DNA of 14,481 nucleotides from an uncultured Lachnospiraceae bacterium. Lineage in GTDB: Bacteria > Bacillota > Clostridia > Lachnospirales > Lachnospiraceae. The notes below the pieces were generated by a model. The model saw only the letters and a program-made list of their open reading frames with translations. It did not search any database and was not told the origin of the DNA. The stretch covers positions 1 through 14,481 of the forward strand of contig CAJUDY010000062.1 of NCBI GenBank assembly GCA_910584945.1, in the 5' to 3' direction. A program made the translations under genes and the position numbers. Numbering within the stretch: position 1 is the stretch's first letter; every line of letters begins with the position of its first letter. Below, piece by piece: positions 1 to 7,180 of the stretch.

Positions 1-55
1 GAGCTTTATTTACAAAAACTTGGGGTGACTATCAGTTGATGTTTTGAGTATATAT

Positions 56-88
56 CTATAATTGAGCAAATTCCGAAAAATGCACAAA
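56..88 (+). repeat. Left inverted repeat of the IS
   Basis: This stretch is the imperfect reverse complement of 1347-1379. The best conserved blocks are CTATAATTGAGCAAAT and GCACAAA. It lies immediately beyond the transposase stop codon, as expected for a subterminal or terminal IS repeat. Confidence 0.75.
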
Positions 89-89
89 C

Positions 90-1271
90 TTATCCTGCAA
101 GAGTCAAAAGATCCTCAAGGGAAGCATTCCTGACACCACACTGATAGATGTATTCTATCTTTTCTGCCCGGAGTTGTTTCTGGAAAATGGCATATCCCTT
201 TTCAAATGGCAGACACTTTCCGGTTCCTGTACAACAGATCAAATGTGCCAGCGACATCAACAGCCAGTATCGGCGAATCCCTTTGGATGTCCGGATCTGA
301 TACTTGTTGAAGGCCAGCTTTCCTTTACTCTGACGGAAAAAGATTTCGATCGGCCAGCGTTCCACATACGTATTCAGTATCTCTTCGGTTTCCAGTGAAA
401 CATCCGTGCAGATGAATGCGCGCAGTGCCTTCGGACTATGGAACGCTTCCTTTGGATAGCTGATCAGCACCACGGCATTTTCCACTCCGTTCAGGCTGCC
501 TTCATATCGGTAAACATAATACTGGCGGTTTCCGGCTGTCACGAGGCGGACCTCCTTATCTGTTTTCCGAAAATGAAGTGCATAACTGCTGATTTTCTGC
601 CTGATTCCACAGGGATAAAGGACCCGGTTTGTCCGAAGTGCTCCTATCGTGTAGAACCCTTTTTTGATAAAAGTATCCATGATCTTTCCGGAAGTATACC
701 AGCTGTCACACAGAAAATACGATGGTACAGGCGTCTGCGGAAGCTCCTCTGCAATGTCGCATAGAATCTGAATCTTCGAACGGGATTTATCATACATGAC
801 GGTTGCATAATGAAGTACCATACCGTTGCAGGAAAGCATGACCGCAACCGCCTGATGACCATAGTCCTGTCTGCGTTTCAGATGAGACTGATGAAAATAC
901 GCATCCTCAATCGGATGCAGAGCCCGTGACGAAGGCTTTGTTTTCGAAGAGATCGTATCATCTGCGATGCAGAATACAGGTTTTCCAGAAATCATGGATT
1001 CCCTGTAGATGATCTGTGTGACCATACGCTTCAGAACTTTCTCGAGTGAGGCATCATCCCATTTGCCATGATTGAGAAAATGTGCAACGGTGGTTCTGTG
1101 ACAGGGACTGCAGGCAGCAAAGTCAACCGTTTTTCCATGAAACCCCTGCACGAAAACAGCTGTGAGGACAGCCATGATATGCTTCAGGTGGACATCGGAA
1201 AGAAAGAGACCCAGCCGAAGATTTTTAAAACAGTTGTAAATTACCTGTGAATGATATATACTTTTACCCAT
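90..1271 (-). CDS. IS4-superfamily DDE transposase
   Basis: This enzyme cuts and rejoins the ends of its insertion sequence. The RNase H-like DDE catalytic core is visible: Asp104/Asp105 in CIADDTISS, Asp189 in FLCDSWYT, and Glu309 in YVERWPIEIFFRQSK. The last stretch fits the IS4 signature Y-(2)-R-(3)-E-(6)-K, with Y302, R305, E309 and K316. The protein has 393 residues, a normal length for a complete member, and no frameshift or internal stop was seen. The ATG at 1269-1271 is preferred because AAAAGGAAA lies about 10 bases upstream. A start at 1325 would add 18 residues without a comparable ribosome binding site. The stop codon lies directly beside the left inverted repeat. The element looks coding-competent, so recent insertion or mobility is possible (inference). 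Confidence 0.9.
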   Translation of the reverse strand: MGKSIYHSQVIYNCFKNLRLGLFLSDVHLKHIMAVLTAVFVQGFHGKTVDFAACSPCHRTTVAHFLNHGKWDDASLEKVLKRMVTQIIYRESMISGKPVFCIADDTISSKTKPSSRALHPIEDAYFHQSHLKRRQDYGHQAVAVMLSCNGMVLHYATVMYDKSRSKIQILCDIAEELPQTPVPSYFLCDSWYTSGKIMDTFIKKGFYTIGALRTNRVLYPCGIRQKISSYALHFRKTDKEVRLVTAGNRQYYVYRYEGSLNGVENAVVLISYPKEAFHSPKALRAFICTDVSLETEEILNTYVERWPIEIFFRQSKGKLAFNKYQIRTSKGIRRYWLLMSLAHLICCTGTGKCLPFEKGYAIFQKQLRAEKIEYIYQCGVRNASLEDLLTLAG

Positions 1272-1333
1272 GAGACATTTTCCTTTTTGAAGAATTGTTA
1301 CTGTGGTAAGAACAATATATATCAAAATCGAAA

Positions 1334-4300
1334 ATGTCTCTATACTTTTGTGCGATTTATGTTATTTGCTCATTTATAGTATATATTTTACAACTTTTAG
1401 GATTGTATGCGGAGGAATCCGCGGAAAAAGAAGAAGCGGGGGCGGAAAGCGGATTGTGTGAACACCATCCGGAGCATGATGAGGAGTGCGGCTATCGGGA
1501 GGCGAAGGAAGGCGTCGACTGTACCTGCGGATATAAAGACGTTGAAGAGATAACAGAGGAGCGCCAGGATCAGGAAAACGGCGGAGAAGAGGCAGAGACG
1601 GAAGGGCATGCAGAGGACTGTGCTTATCAGGAGGCGGCAGAAGGGGCGCCTTGTACTTACATATGTAAGATCTGCGGAGGGCAAGAGGAAACGGATGCGG
1701 AAATTCCGGACGTACCGAAAGAACCTTCCGCCGAGGGAATGGATCAGAATCAGAAGGACACAGGCAACCCTGGCGAGACAGACGTGAAGGAAGCGCAAAA
1801 GGAGCCGGGCGTCGGTGAAGATCAGATTCCGGAGGAAGAGAGCAAAGCAGATCAGCCAGAGCAGGAAAAATCTCAGACGACCACGGAGAAGCGTATCACC
1901 TCCTGGTCCTGGGCGGATGAGGAAAGCAGTCTGACCGACGGCGCACTGCTGCTGCCCGAGGCGGAGGAAGAGCAGCCGATTGCATTGGAAGAAGTCAAAG
2001 CGCTGCTGCCTGAGGGGATTCAGGCGACGGTCGAAGAGGCAGAAGAGCCGGTTACGCTGAAGGACTGGATTTGTGAGGCATATCCAGAAGAGGGCGCGTA
2101 TACCGGAAGCTATCAGTTCCGGGCGGTCCTTCCGAAAGGCTATGCGCTAACGGAAGAAGCAGAACCGCTGGAATTGACGGTGAAATTTGAAGAGTCTGTG
2201 GCCTATGGGCTGGCCGCATTGAGCGCGGAGCCGAAAGACGTGTCGTCTACCGGACTGGTTTTCGATAGCGCGAATCAGCTTCCGACGGAAGAGACTACCT
2301 ATCCGGCGGGAGACGGCGAGATCGTCTGGACGCCGGTGGTGGAAGGAGGCAAGGTGGTCAGCGGGAGCCTGCTTTGCAGAAATATAAGCATCACCGGGTG
2401 CAGGACGGGTATCTGGATGCCGGTGCCGGTGGAGATCGTGCTGGAGGGAAAGAATCGGATCGAGGCGAGCAGCAATGGGATCTATATGAGTGATATAAGC
2501 GCTTGCGTGACGCTTCGCGGGTCCGGATCCTTGGAAATCGACAGCAGTGGGGGTGGAATCATTGCGGGTGGAGCGATCACGGTCGACCAGGTGGGAGGAC
2601 TCTCCATCACTTATGGCAGTCAAGGGCTTTGGGTTACCCAGGCGGGCGGCGGAATTACAATTCAGAACTGCGAGGACGTAAAAGTGAAGAGCAGTGATAA
2701 CGCCAGTGGAAGCAACAGTGCGATCGGGTTGCAGAATGCGGGCGAGATCATGATCAAAGACAGCCATGTGCTCCTGACCTGCGGACAGGGCCCCGCAATC
2801 GGCGCTGCGACGGGAGAAGTGGAGCTTCTTTCCAGTGATGTCAGGGCAATTGGAAATACAAGTACGGAAAATGCTTCCGGAACTTTAAGCTATGGTCATC
2901 TTTCTATGACGGGCGGTACCCTGTATTTAGAAAATACCGGCTCAGATGAAGGTTTGCCGTTAGTATCCGGGCGTACAGAGCTGATCCGGGATGCGGTGGT
3001 GTATTTTAAAAATGTGGAATATGTTCCGCAGTTACGGGGTGACGGCGTCTGGTATATGGATTGTACTTATAACGAGACAGAAGATTCGATCACCAAAGTA
3101 GGAAATGGACATGTTCTGGGAAATGTCACATGGAATGATCGCATTCTGCTTTATTCCGGAATGGAACTTCGTGTGGGGCTTTATGGCAATGCAACCTGCA
3201 CGATTCCGGAAGGAATGGTTGTGGAGATTCCGGGTGGGTGCAAGATTGGCTGTAGAGTCAGCGTAGACAATCAGTCTGTTGGAACGCTGGTGAATCAGGG
3301 AACTCTGAGAATATTGGATGGAGCCGGAGTTTATAACTATTACAATAAAACGCTTAAGATGGGAGGAACGGTTCAGAATTCAGGAACGATGGAACTTTTG
3401 CCTGCGGCAGTATTCCAAAATCAGTTCCGTCTGGAGAACAGCGGAACAATCAATACGGCAGGAAATTTTTCTGTAGTTCATATAACCGGTTATGATGCTG
3501 TGCTGGAAAACACCGGGATCGTCAACGGATTTGTAATCGAAATGCTGGATACCTCCTACAACAATATCGCCAGCGGAAATACGGTGATCCAGTCCGGACA
3601 GATGCTGACGGTGGGACAGGGTGTTGCCGGAAGCGGAAGCAAAGACCGGACCCTTGAGGTTCCGGAGGGCGCAACGCTGACCATTGAGTCAGGCGCGGTT
3701 GTAGATGCGAAAACCAATGTGACGACGGACACCCTGTCCCAGTATCTCCAGATCGACGGTGATCTGGCGGTGAACGGAACGCTGCTTCTTCCGGAGAATG
3801 TTTCCGATGAAACACTTCAGGAGCTTGCCGAGCACATCAGCGGGACGGGAAAGATTCAGGTGGGCAGTGATGCTACAGCTATATATTATATAGCAACCGT
3901 CACAGAAGGGGGCGTCGGCGCTTCCGGCAGGGGGTTGTATCAGAAGGGAGTCAAGGTTGCGGTGGATGCCGGAGCGCGGGAGGGCTGTCGGTTCCGGGGC
4001 TGGAGCGTATCCGGGGACGTGGTTCTGGCAGATCCCGCGTCCCCGCAGACGACCTTTGTCATGCCGGAGCATGCGGTGACGCTGACGGCCGAATGGGAGA
4101 TTCTGGTAAGCGGCGTGAAGCTGAATCAAACCAGCCTGTCTCTGCTGCCGGGAGAGACGGCTCTGCTTCACGCGACGATCTCTCCTTCTGATGCTTCCGA
4201 GCAGGGTGTGGTCTGGGCCTCGGATCATCCGGAGGTGGCTTCGGTGGACCAGGACGGCAGGGTGACAGCGGTCGCAGTCGGCACGGCGGTGATTACCGTC

Positions 4301-5092
4301 ACATCCTCAGAAGGAGGAAAGACCGCGCAGTGCACGGTCACGGTCAGAGAGGAGCGGGAAGAACCGACGCCTCCCGCCGACACGGATAAACCAACGCCTC
4401 CTGCCGATACGGAAGAGCCGACGCCTCCGGTTGATACGCAGCAGCCGGAATACCGGCTGATCTTCGAGCAGGGGATGAAGGAGATTCCCCGGACGCTGTT
4501 AGAGAAGGGACTGGATACTCCGGAGAAGATCGCATTTGTCTTAAAGATGGAGATCCTAAAGAAGCAGGAGTCGTTTCCTCAGGAAAATATGGCGCTTTAT
4601 GATGTGACGCTTCTGGTGCGCAGGCCGGGCAGCGGTCAGTGGGAGATCGCGGATGCTTCCAACTTCCCGGCGGACGGCAGGCTGCAGGTCATCCTTCCTT
4701 ATCCCCAGGGAACCGGCAGGGATACCCATGATTTTCAGGCGGCCCATATGTTTACCACCGATGACTTCGGAAAGACGCCGGGGGAAGTGGAGACGCCGGA
4801 GGTGACAAAGACCAGCGAGGGGCTTCGCATGGATGTCACCGGCCTGTCGCCGATCCTTCTGACCTGGAAGGAAATCCGGGATTCTGAGGAGCAGAGTCGT
4901 CCTTCCGGCAGGCCGCACAGGGGAAGCAACTCCTCGGATGAGTCCGTCGAACCTGCCGACACAGCCGCCGCGCAGCCGATACAGAGCGCCAAGACCGGAG
5001 ACAACGCTCATCCGGAGATCTGGTGCCTGCTGCTTCTGATCTCCTGCGCAGGGATCGGTAGGGTTTTCAGAAAGAAGATTCGCTGCCAGTGA
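1334..5092 (+). CDS. Large cell-wall-anchored surface protein, 5' end replaced by IS sequence
   Basis: This is a multidomain extracellular protein of 1252 codons; its ligand is unknown. In order: residues 1-20 are hydrophobic and IS-encoded; two Cys/His motifs follow (C42-H44-H45-H48-C52-C63-C65, and H92-C96-C107-C111-C114), then an acidic linker to about 190; a small Ig-like region (about 190-290); a beta-helix-like region (about 340-510); repeats of the type NQGT/NSGT/NTG (about 649-728); a divergent InlB-B-like repeat ending TFVMPEHAVTLTAEWE; a bacterial Ig-like group 2 domain (925-1005); three PTPPxDT repeats (about 1007-1035); a further unknown domain; and a tail with A-K1220-TGDN, a hydrophobic stretch and FRKK. 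The tail fits a sortase-type anchor. ATG 1334 has no visible ribosome binding site and its first 20 or so codons lie in the IS end, so the gene is probably 5'-truncated. The open frame from about 1400 onward is certain; expression is not. Confidence 0.8.
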   Translation: MSLYFCAIYVICSFIVYILQLLGLYAEESAEKEEAGAESGLCEHHPEHDEECGYREAKEGVDCTCGYKDVEEITEERQDQENGGEEAETEGHAEDCAYQEAAEGAPCTYICKICGGQEETDAEIPDVPKEPSAEGMDQNQKDTGNPGETDVKEAQKEPGVGEDQIPEEESKADQPEQEKSQTTTEKRITSWSWADEESSLTDGALLLPEAEEEQPIALEEVKALLPEGIQATVEEAEEPVTLKDWICEAYPEEGAYTGSYQFRAVLPKGYALTEEAEPLELTVKFEESVAYGLAALSAEPKDVSSTGLVFDSANQLPTEETTYPAGDGEIVWTPVVEGGKVVSGSLLCRNISITGCRTGIWMPVPVEIVLEGKNRIEASSNGIYMSDISACVTLRGSGSLEIDSSGGGIIAGGAITVDQVGGLSITYGSQGLWVTQAGGGITIQNCEDVKVKSSDNASGSNSAIGLQNAGEIMIKDSHVLLTCGQGPAIGAATGEVELLSSDVRAIGNTSTENASGTLSYGHLSMTGGTLYLENTGSDEGLPLVSGRTELIRDAVVYFKNVEYVPQLRGDGVWYMDCTYNETEDSITKVGNGHVLGNVTWNDRILLYSGMELRVGLYGNATCTIPEGMVVEIPGGCKIGCRVSVDNQSVGTLVNQGTLRILDGAGVYNYYNKTLKMGGTVQNSGTMELLPAAVFQNQFRLENSGTINTAGNFSVVHITGYDAVLENTGIVNGFVIEMLDTSYNNIASGNTVIQSGQMLTVGQGVAGSGSKDRTLEVPEGATLTIESGAVVDAKTNVTTDTLSQYLQIDGDLAVNGTLLLPENVSDETLQELAEHISGTGKIQVGSDATAIYYIATVTEGGVGASGRGLYQKGVKVAVDAGAREGCRFRGWSVSGDVVLADPASPQTTFVMPEHAVTLTAEWEILVSGVKLNQTSLSLLPGETALLHATISPSDASEQGVVWASDHPEVASVDQDGRVTAVAVGTAVITVTSSEGGKTAQCTVTVREEREEPTPPADTDKPTPPADTEEPTPPVDTQQPEYRLIFEQGMKEIPRTLLEKGLDTPEKIAFVLKMEILKKQESFPQENMALYDVTLLVRRPGSGQWEIADASNFPADGRLQVILPYPQGTGRDTHDFQAAHMFTTDDFGKTPGEVETPEVTKTSEGLRMDVTGLSPILLTWKEIRDSEEQSRPSGRPHRGSNSSDESVEPADTAAAQPIQSAKTGDNAHPEIWCLLLLISCAGIGRVFRKKIRCQ
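1347..1379 (-). repeat. Right inverted repeat of the IS
   Basis: This is the partner of the repeat at 56-88. It lies inside the open reading frame of the downstream surface protein, so part of that protein's N-terminus is encoded by the IS end. It also holds an AT-rich TATAGT (1375-1380) that could act as an outward -10 box, but no good -35 was found at the right distance. Confidence 0.75.
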
Positions 5093-5113
5093 CAATTTCG
5101 GAAAACAGAAAAG

Positions 5114-5154
5114 GTGCCGCAGCCGTTAAAAATGTGACGGTTGCGGTATTTTTT
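5114..5154 (+). terminator. Rho-independent terminator after the surface-protein gene
   Basis: CCGCAGCCGT (5117-5126) pairs with ACGGTTGCGG (5137-5146) with one G-U pair, and the stem can be extended outward by three weak pairs. The loop is 10 bases, and TATTTTTT follows directly. It lies about 20 bases after the stop codon. Confidence 0.88.
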
Positions 5155-5239
5155 GTCGCAGATTCGGTTACTGGATTGAAGAATCCGGTACAATATGATA
5201 AACTGTCAGCAGGAAAATCATAGAGCCGGGCGCTGCTAA

Positions 5240-5284
5240 CTTACCATATTACGCAGTAAGATGTAGAAACAAACATCTGTTTGT
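5240..5284 (+). other. Two short hairpins in the leader of the coiled-coil gene
   Basis: CTTAC (5240-5244) can pair with GTAAG (5256-5260), and ACAAAC (5269-5274) pairs perfectly with GTTTGT (5279-5284) around a four-base loop. The second hairpin ends four bases before the GGAGG ribosome binding site at 5289. Neither matches a riboswitch I recognise, and both are short enough to occur by chance. Confidence 0.35.
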
Positions 5285-5299
5285 AATTGGAGGAAGTGT

Positions 5300-5521
5300 A
5301 TGAATGAGGAAATGAAAACGATGGTAAACGCGATTATAGATGAGATTGGCAGGGTGGAAGACAGAACCAACAGACGTTTTGACAGGTTGGAGGAACGTCT
5401 GGATTCTATACAGCATGATGTATATGCATGTAAGTTGGAGACCAGTACCTTGGACCTGCTGTTGAAGAAAATTGAGCAGTTAGAAAAAAGGATTGAGGAG
5501 TTGGAGCAGAAGACAGCTTAG
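5300..5521 (+). CDS. Small coiled-coil protein, function unknown
   Basis: This 73-residue protein is charged and has no membrane segment or signal peptide, so it is probably cytoplasmic. From about residue 17 to the end it shows heptad-like spacing of hydrophobic residues (FDRLEERLDSI, then LLLKKIEQLEKRIEELE), which predicts one or two coiled-coil helices and probable self-association. The start is supported by GGAGG at 5289-5293, six bases before ATG. The gene ends 43 bases before moaC on the same strand, so the two may be co-transcribed, but I see nothing that links its role to molybdenum cofactor. I do not recognise the family by name. No convincing promoter was identified upstream; the 5' leader contains two short hairpins. 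Confidence 0.75.
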   Translation: MNEEMKTMVNAIIDEIGRVEDRTNRRFDRLEERLDSIQHDVYACKLETSTLDLLLKKIEQLEKRIEELEQKTA

Positions 5522-5564
5522 AAGCTGGTACTCGCAAAGAAAGAAATTTTGACAGGGGGACAGA

Positions 5565-6062
5565 ATGATGGGACTTACACATTTTGATGAGAACGGCAAA
5601 GCGGTGATGGTGGACGTAACCGGGAAGCAGGACACGGTCCGGGAGGCGACGGCGGCGGGCAGGATTGTGGTCAGCCAGGAGGTCTATGAGGCCATCGAAC
5701 AGGGAAAAGTGGGGAAAGGAGACGTGCTGGGCGTTGCCACCACGGCGGGGATCATGGGAGCCAAGCGGACGGCGGAGCTGATCCCCATGTGCCATATCCT
5801 TCCGATCACCAACTGCCGGGTGCGGTTTGAGATGGTTCCGGAGGAACTGGCCGTCTACTGCTGGTGTACCGTGAAAGTAACCGGGAAGACCGGCGTGGAG
5901 ATGGAGGCGCTGACCGGTGTGAGCGTGGCCCTGCTTACGGTCTATGACATGTGCAAGGCCTTGGACAAGTCCATGGAGATCGGTGAGATCTATCTGTGTA
6001 AAAAAACCGGAGGAAAGAGCGGAACCGTGGAAAACCCTGGGAAGCGCTCCTTTCCTGAATGA
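5565..6062 (+). CDS. moaC: Cyclic pyranopterin monophosphate synthase MoaC
   Basis: MoaC acts in the cytoplasm in the first stage of molybdenum-cofactor biosynthesis. It converts the 3',8-cyclo-GTP product of MoaA into cyclic pyranopterin monophosphate. The 165-residue length is normal. The family signatures are clear: M75-C-H77-x-L-P, then KTGVEMEALTGVSVALLTVY (108-127) and D128-M-C-K131. The residues I recall as active-site positions in E. coli MoaC (R26, K51, H77, E112, E114, D128, K131) appear at the same numbers here, so the enzyme should be active. The start is supported by GGGGGACAG about seven bases upstream; the second in-frame ATG, immediately after, would also work. No other moa, moe or molybdoenzyme gene lies in the window. 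The gene ends just before a very strong terminator. Confidence 0.96.
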   Translation: MMGLTHFDENGKAVMVDVTGKQDTVREATAAGRIVVSQEVYEAIEQGKVGKGDVLGVATTAGIMGAKRTAELIPMCHILPITNCRVRFEMVPEELAVYCWCTVKVTGKTGVEMEALTGVSVALLTVYDMCKALDKSMEIGEIYLCKKTGGKSGTVENPGKRSFPE

Positions 6063-6075
6063 TCAACGCGATATT

Positions 6076-6118
6076 CCGCCTGCCAGCGCCTGATCGCCGC
6101 TGGCAGGCGGTTCTTATT
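6076..6118 (+). terminator. Rho-independent terminator after moaC
   Basis: A perfect 13-bp stem, CCGCCTGCCAGCG (6076-6088) with CGCTGGCAGGCGG (6098-6110), has a nine-base loop and is followed by TTCTTATT. The T tract overlaps the stop codon of the convergent minus-strand gene at 6114. The minus strand lacks a comparable T tract, so termination should be stronger on the plus strand, though the stem may also slow the opposing transcript. Confidence 0.9.
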
Positions 6119-6569
6119 CCAGTTTTCCCTCCAGAAAAGCGTTTAAAATATTTTGCGGGGCATCATAATAGAAGCTGCTGTTGTAATCATCCAGTTTATC
6201 ACTGACAAAAGAATGGTAGGCTTCAAATAAAGCATCGATAACAGACAGGTTCCTCTCTCGGGAGATGCCCAGGATGAGGCGCTTATAAACTTTCCCCATA
6301 TCCCAGTGGCTGGGAACGGCATACAGCGCGTCGGAGACATTGTCAAAGGTTCCGTCGGAGATTGCGGCTTTCACAATAAACTGATCGCTGACGGTGTCGA
6401 TATTGTCACTGTGATAGATATCAGCGAGTTCGTATATTTTTTCAACGGAAGCCCGGCCCAGGGCGTCCACGATGTCTGTCCGTCTGTTTTTTGTTCTCCT
6501 TGCAATGTAGTCGATCAGACTACAGGTGAAAAACAGATCATTTTCTTTTTTATCTTCTCTTCCAGTCAT
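6114..6569 (-). CDS. DUF3791-like protein, probable partner of the DUF3990 gene
   Basis: This 151-residue protein has an N-terminal part (about 11-65, DLFFTCSLIDYIARR to HSDNIDTVSDQFI) that resembles the small helical DUF3791 family, which is often encoded beside DUF3990 proteins. Its remaining 85 or so residues (including SHWDMGKVYKRLI) are not recognised. ATG 6567-6569 is chosen because AGGAG (6579-6583 on the plus strand, read in reverse) lies nine bases upstream. A TTG start at 6590 would add seven residues but would include that ribosome binding site in the coding region. The gene overlaps the end of the DUF3990 gene by 20 bases, so translation is probably coupled. A role as antitoxin or regulator of its partner is an inference from gene order. 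The family assignment is by eye and is the weaker of the pair. Confidence 0.75.
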   Translation of the reverse strand: MTGREDKKENDLFFTCSLIDYIARRTKNRRTDIVDALGRASVEKIYELADIYHSDNIDTVSDQFIVKAAISDGTFDNVSDALYAVPSHWDMGKVYKRLILGISRERNLSVIDALFEAYHSFVSDKLDDYNSSFYYDAPQNILNAFLEGKLE

Positions 6570-7026
6570 TTTTTTCTTCTCCTGATTCAAAAGTAAGACA
6601 TTTTAATGCTTCGGCGGAACAAAAGTTTATCTGGTGTGTGGGATATTTGAATCTCGCGAGAGACCAAAACTGATCTCTTGTGAGGATGCCGTCCATGTAG
6701 TCGGCAATATAATTGTAGATTTGGTCGTTTGCCATGGCGCCGATGACGATATCATAACGGTGTGGTATGCCGTGCCGACAATGGATGATAAAATCCAGCC
6801 ATTCCTCTGTCATTTCTTTGAATTCCAGAATATGTAAGTCTGTATTCAGCCGTACCGTATAGACATTTACGATGGGGGTATCGTAACGTCTTGCCCAGCG
6901 CTCCGCCTGCTCACGGATGACGGTACAGTAAAAACCAGGACCAAAATCTTTTGTATTTCTACCTTTTATAATCTTTGGGTGTCTGACAATGGTGTAACTG
7001 CCATGATATACGGTCATTTTTCCCAT
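6550..7026 (-). CDS. DUF3990 family, ADP-ribosyltransferase-like protein (probable toxin)
   Basis: This 158-residue protein carries the hallmarks of DUF3990: VYHGSY near the N-terminus (H8-G9), DFGPGFYCT (27-35, with Y33) followed by QAERWA (40-45), YDIVIGAMANDQIY (91-104), and HQINFCSAEAL (131-141, with Q132). The H...Y...Q pattern resembles the H-Y-[E/Q] triad of NAD-using ADP-ribosyltransferases, so the protein may modify a nucleic acid or protein. The target is unknown. The start has a strong ribosome binding site, AAAGGAGA, about nine bases upstream. It is the first gene of a two-gene minus-strand operon with the DUF3791-like gene. A toxin or phage-defence role is inferred from the fold and neighbours, not shown by the sequence. 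Confidence 0.88.
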   Translation of the reverse strand: MGKMTVYHGSYTIVRHPKIIKGRNTKDFGPGFYCTVIREQAERWARRYDTPIVNVYTVRLNTDLHILEFKEMTEEWLDFIIHCRHGIPHRYDIVIGAMANDQIYNYIADYMDGILTRDQFWSLARFKYPTHQINFCSAEALKCLTFESGEEKNDWKRR

Positions 7027-7068
7027 CTGAAAAATCTCCTTTGCGATATGAGTCCTGTGTCTGCATTT

Positions 7069-7097
7069 ATTTTATCGTATTTATGCATTTGACACAA
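7069..7097 (-). promoter_or_regulatory. Promoter for the DUF3990/DUF3791 operon
   Basis: Read on the minus strand, TTGTGT (7092-7097) and TAAAAT (7069-7074) are separated by 17 bases. The -10 box matches the sigma-A consensus at five of six positions and lies about 40 bases before the start codon. Confidence 0.55.
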
Positions 7098-7137
7098 GGG
7101 GAGCAAGTGGAAAATTCACCTGATTTCCCTAAAACCA

Positions 7138-7167
7138 TTGGACAAAGGCAGGCGAACAGGGTAAAAT
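7138..7167 (+). promoter_or_regulatory. Promoter for hipBA
   Basis: TTGGAC (7138-7143) and TAAAAT (7162-7167) are separated by 18 bases, a plausible sigma-A promoter. It is divergent from the DUF3990 promoter about 40 bases away, so the two operons share one control region. The start codon of hipB lies about 90 bases downstream. Confidence 0.5.
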
Positions 7168-7180
7168 AAAATAGATCATA

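Larger units (their letters stand above)
35..1394 (-). mobile_element. IS4-superfamily insertion sequence (ends approximate)
   Basis: The element holds one transposase gene on the minus strand, flanked by long imperfect inverted repeats. Positions 56-88 match the reverse complement of 1347-1379 without gaps at most positions, including a 15-of-16 match (CTATAATTGAGCAAAT against CTATAAATGAGCAAAT) and a shared GCACAAA. Both ends can be extended with gaps to GTTG at 35-38 and CAAC at 1391-1394, so the outer limits are approximate. No clear target-site duplication was found next to either end, which may mean that the flanks have been rearranged or that the true tips lie a few bases further out. 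The right end is fused to the downstream surface-protein gene. The YREK motif of the transposase places the element in the IS4 superfamily (IS4 or IS701-like); the exact IS name is not recognised. Confidence 0.8.

Noticed and set aside
174..1250. Plus-strand open frames of 60-108 residues across the transposase
   Set aside because: They lie opposite a clear transposase with its catalytic motifs, lack ribosome binding sites and resemble no family.
4344..4450. PTPPxDT repeats as a possible CRISPR or tandem-repeat array
   Set aside because: They are three in-frame Pro/Thr-rich units inside a surface protein, a normal wall-spanning linker, with no spacers.
2147..5095. Several long minus-strand frames opposite the surface-protein gene
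   Set aside because: The plus frame has recognisable domains throughout. The opposite frames are rich in Arg, Pro and Ser, as expected from reading a GC-rich gene backwards.
5168..5196. TTACTG-17-CAATAT as a promoter for the coiled-coil gene
   Set aside because: The -35 matches consensus at only two of six bases and the -10 at three, so it is no better than chance.
5406..5795. Minus-strand frame of 129 residues across the coiled-coil gene and moaC
   Set aside because: It overlaps an unmistakable moaC and has no family features.
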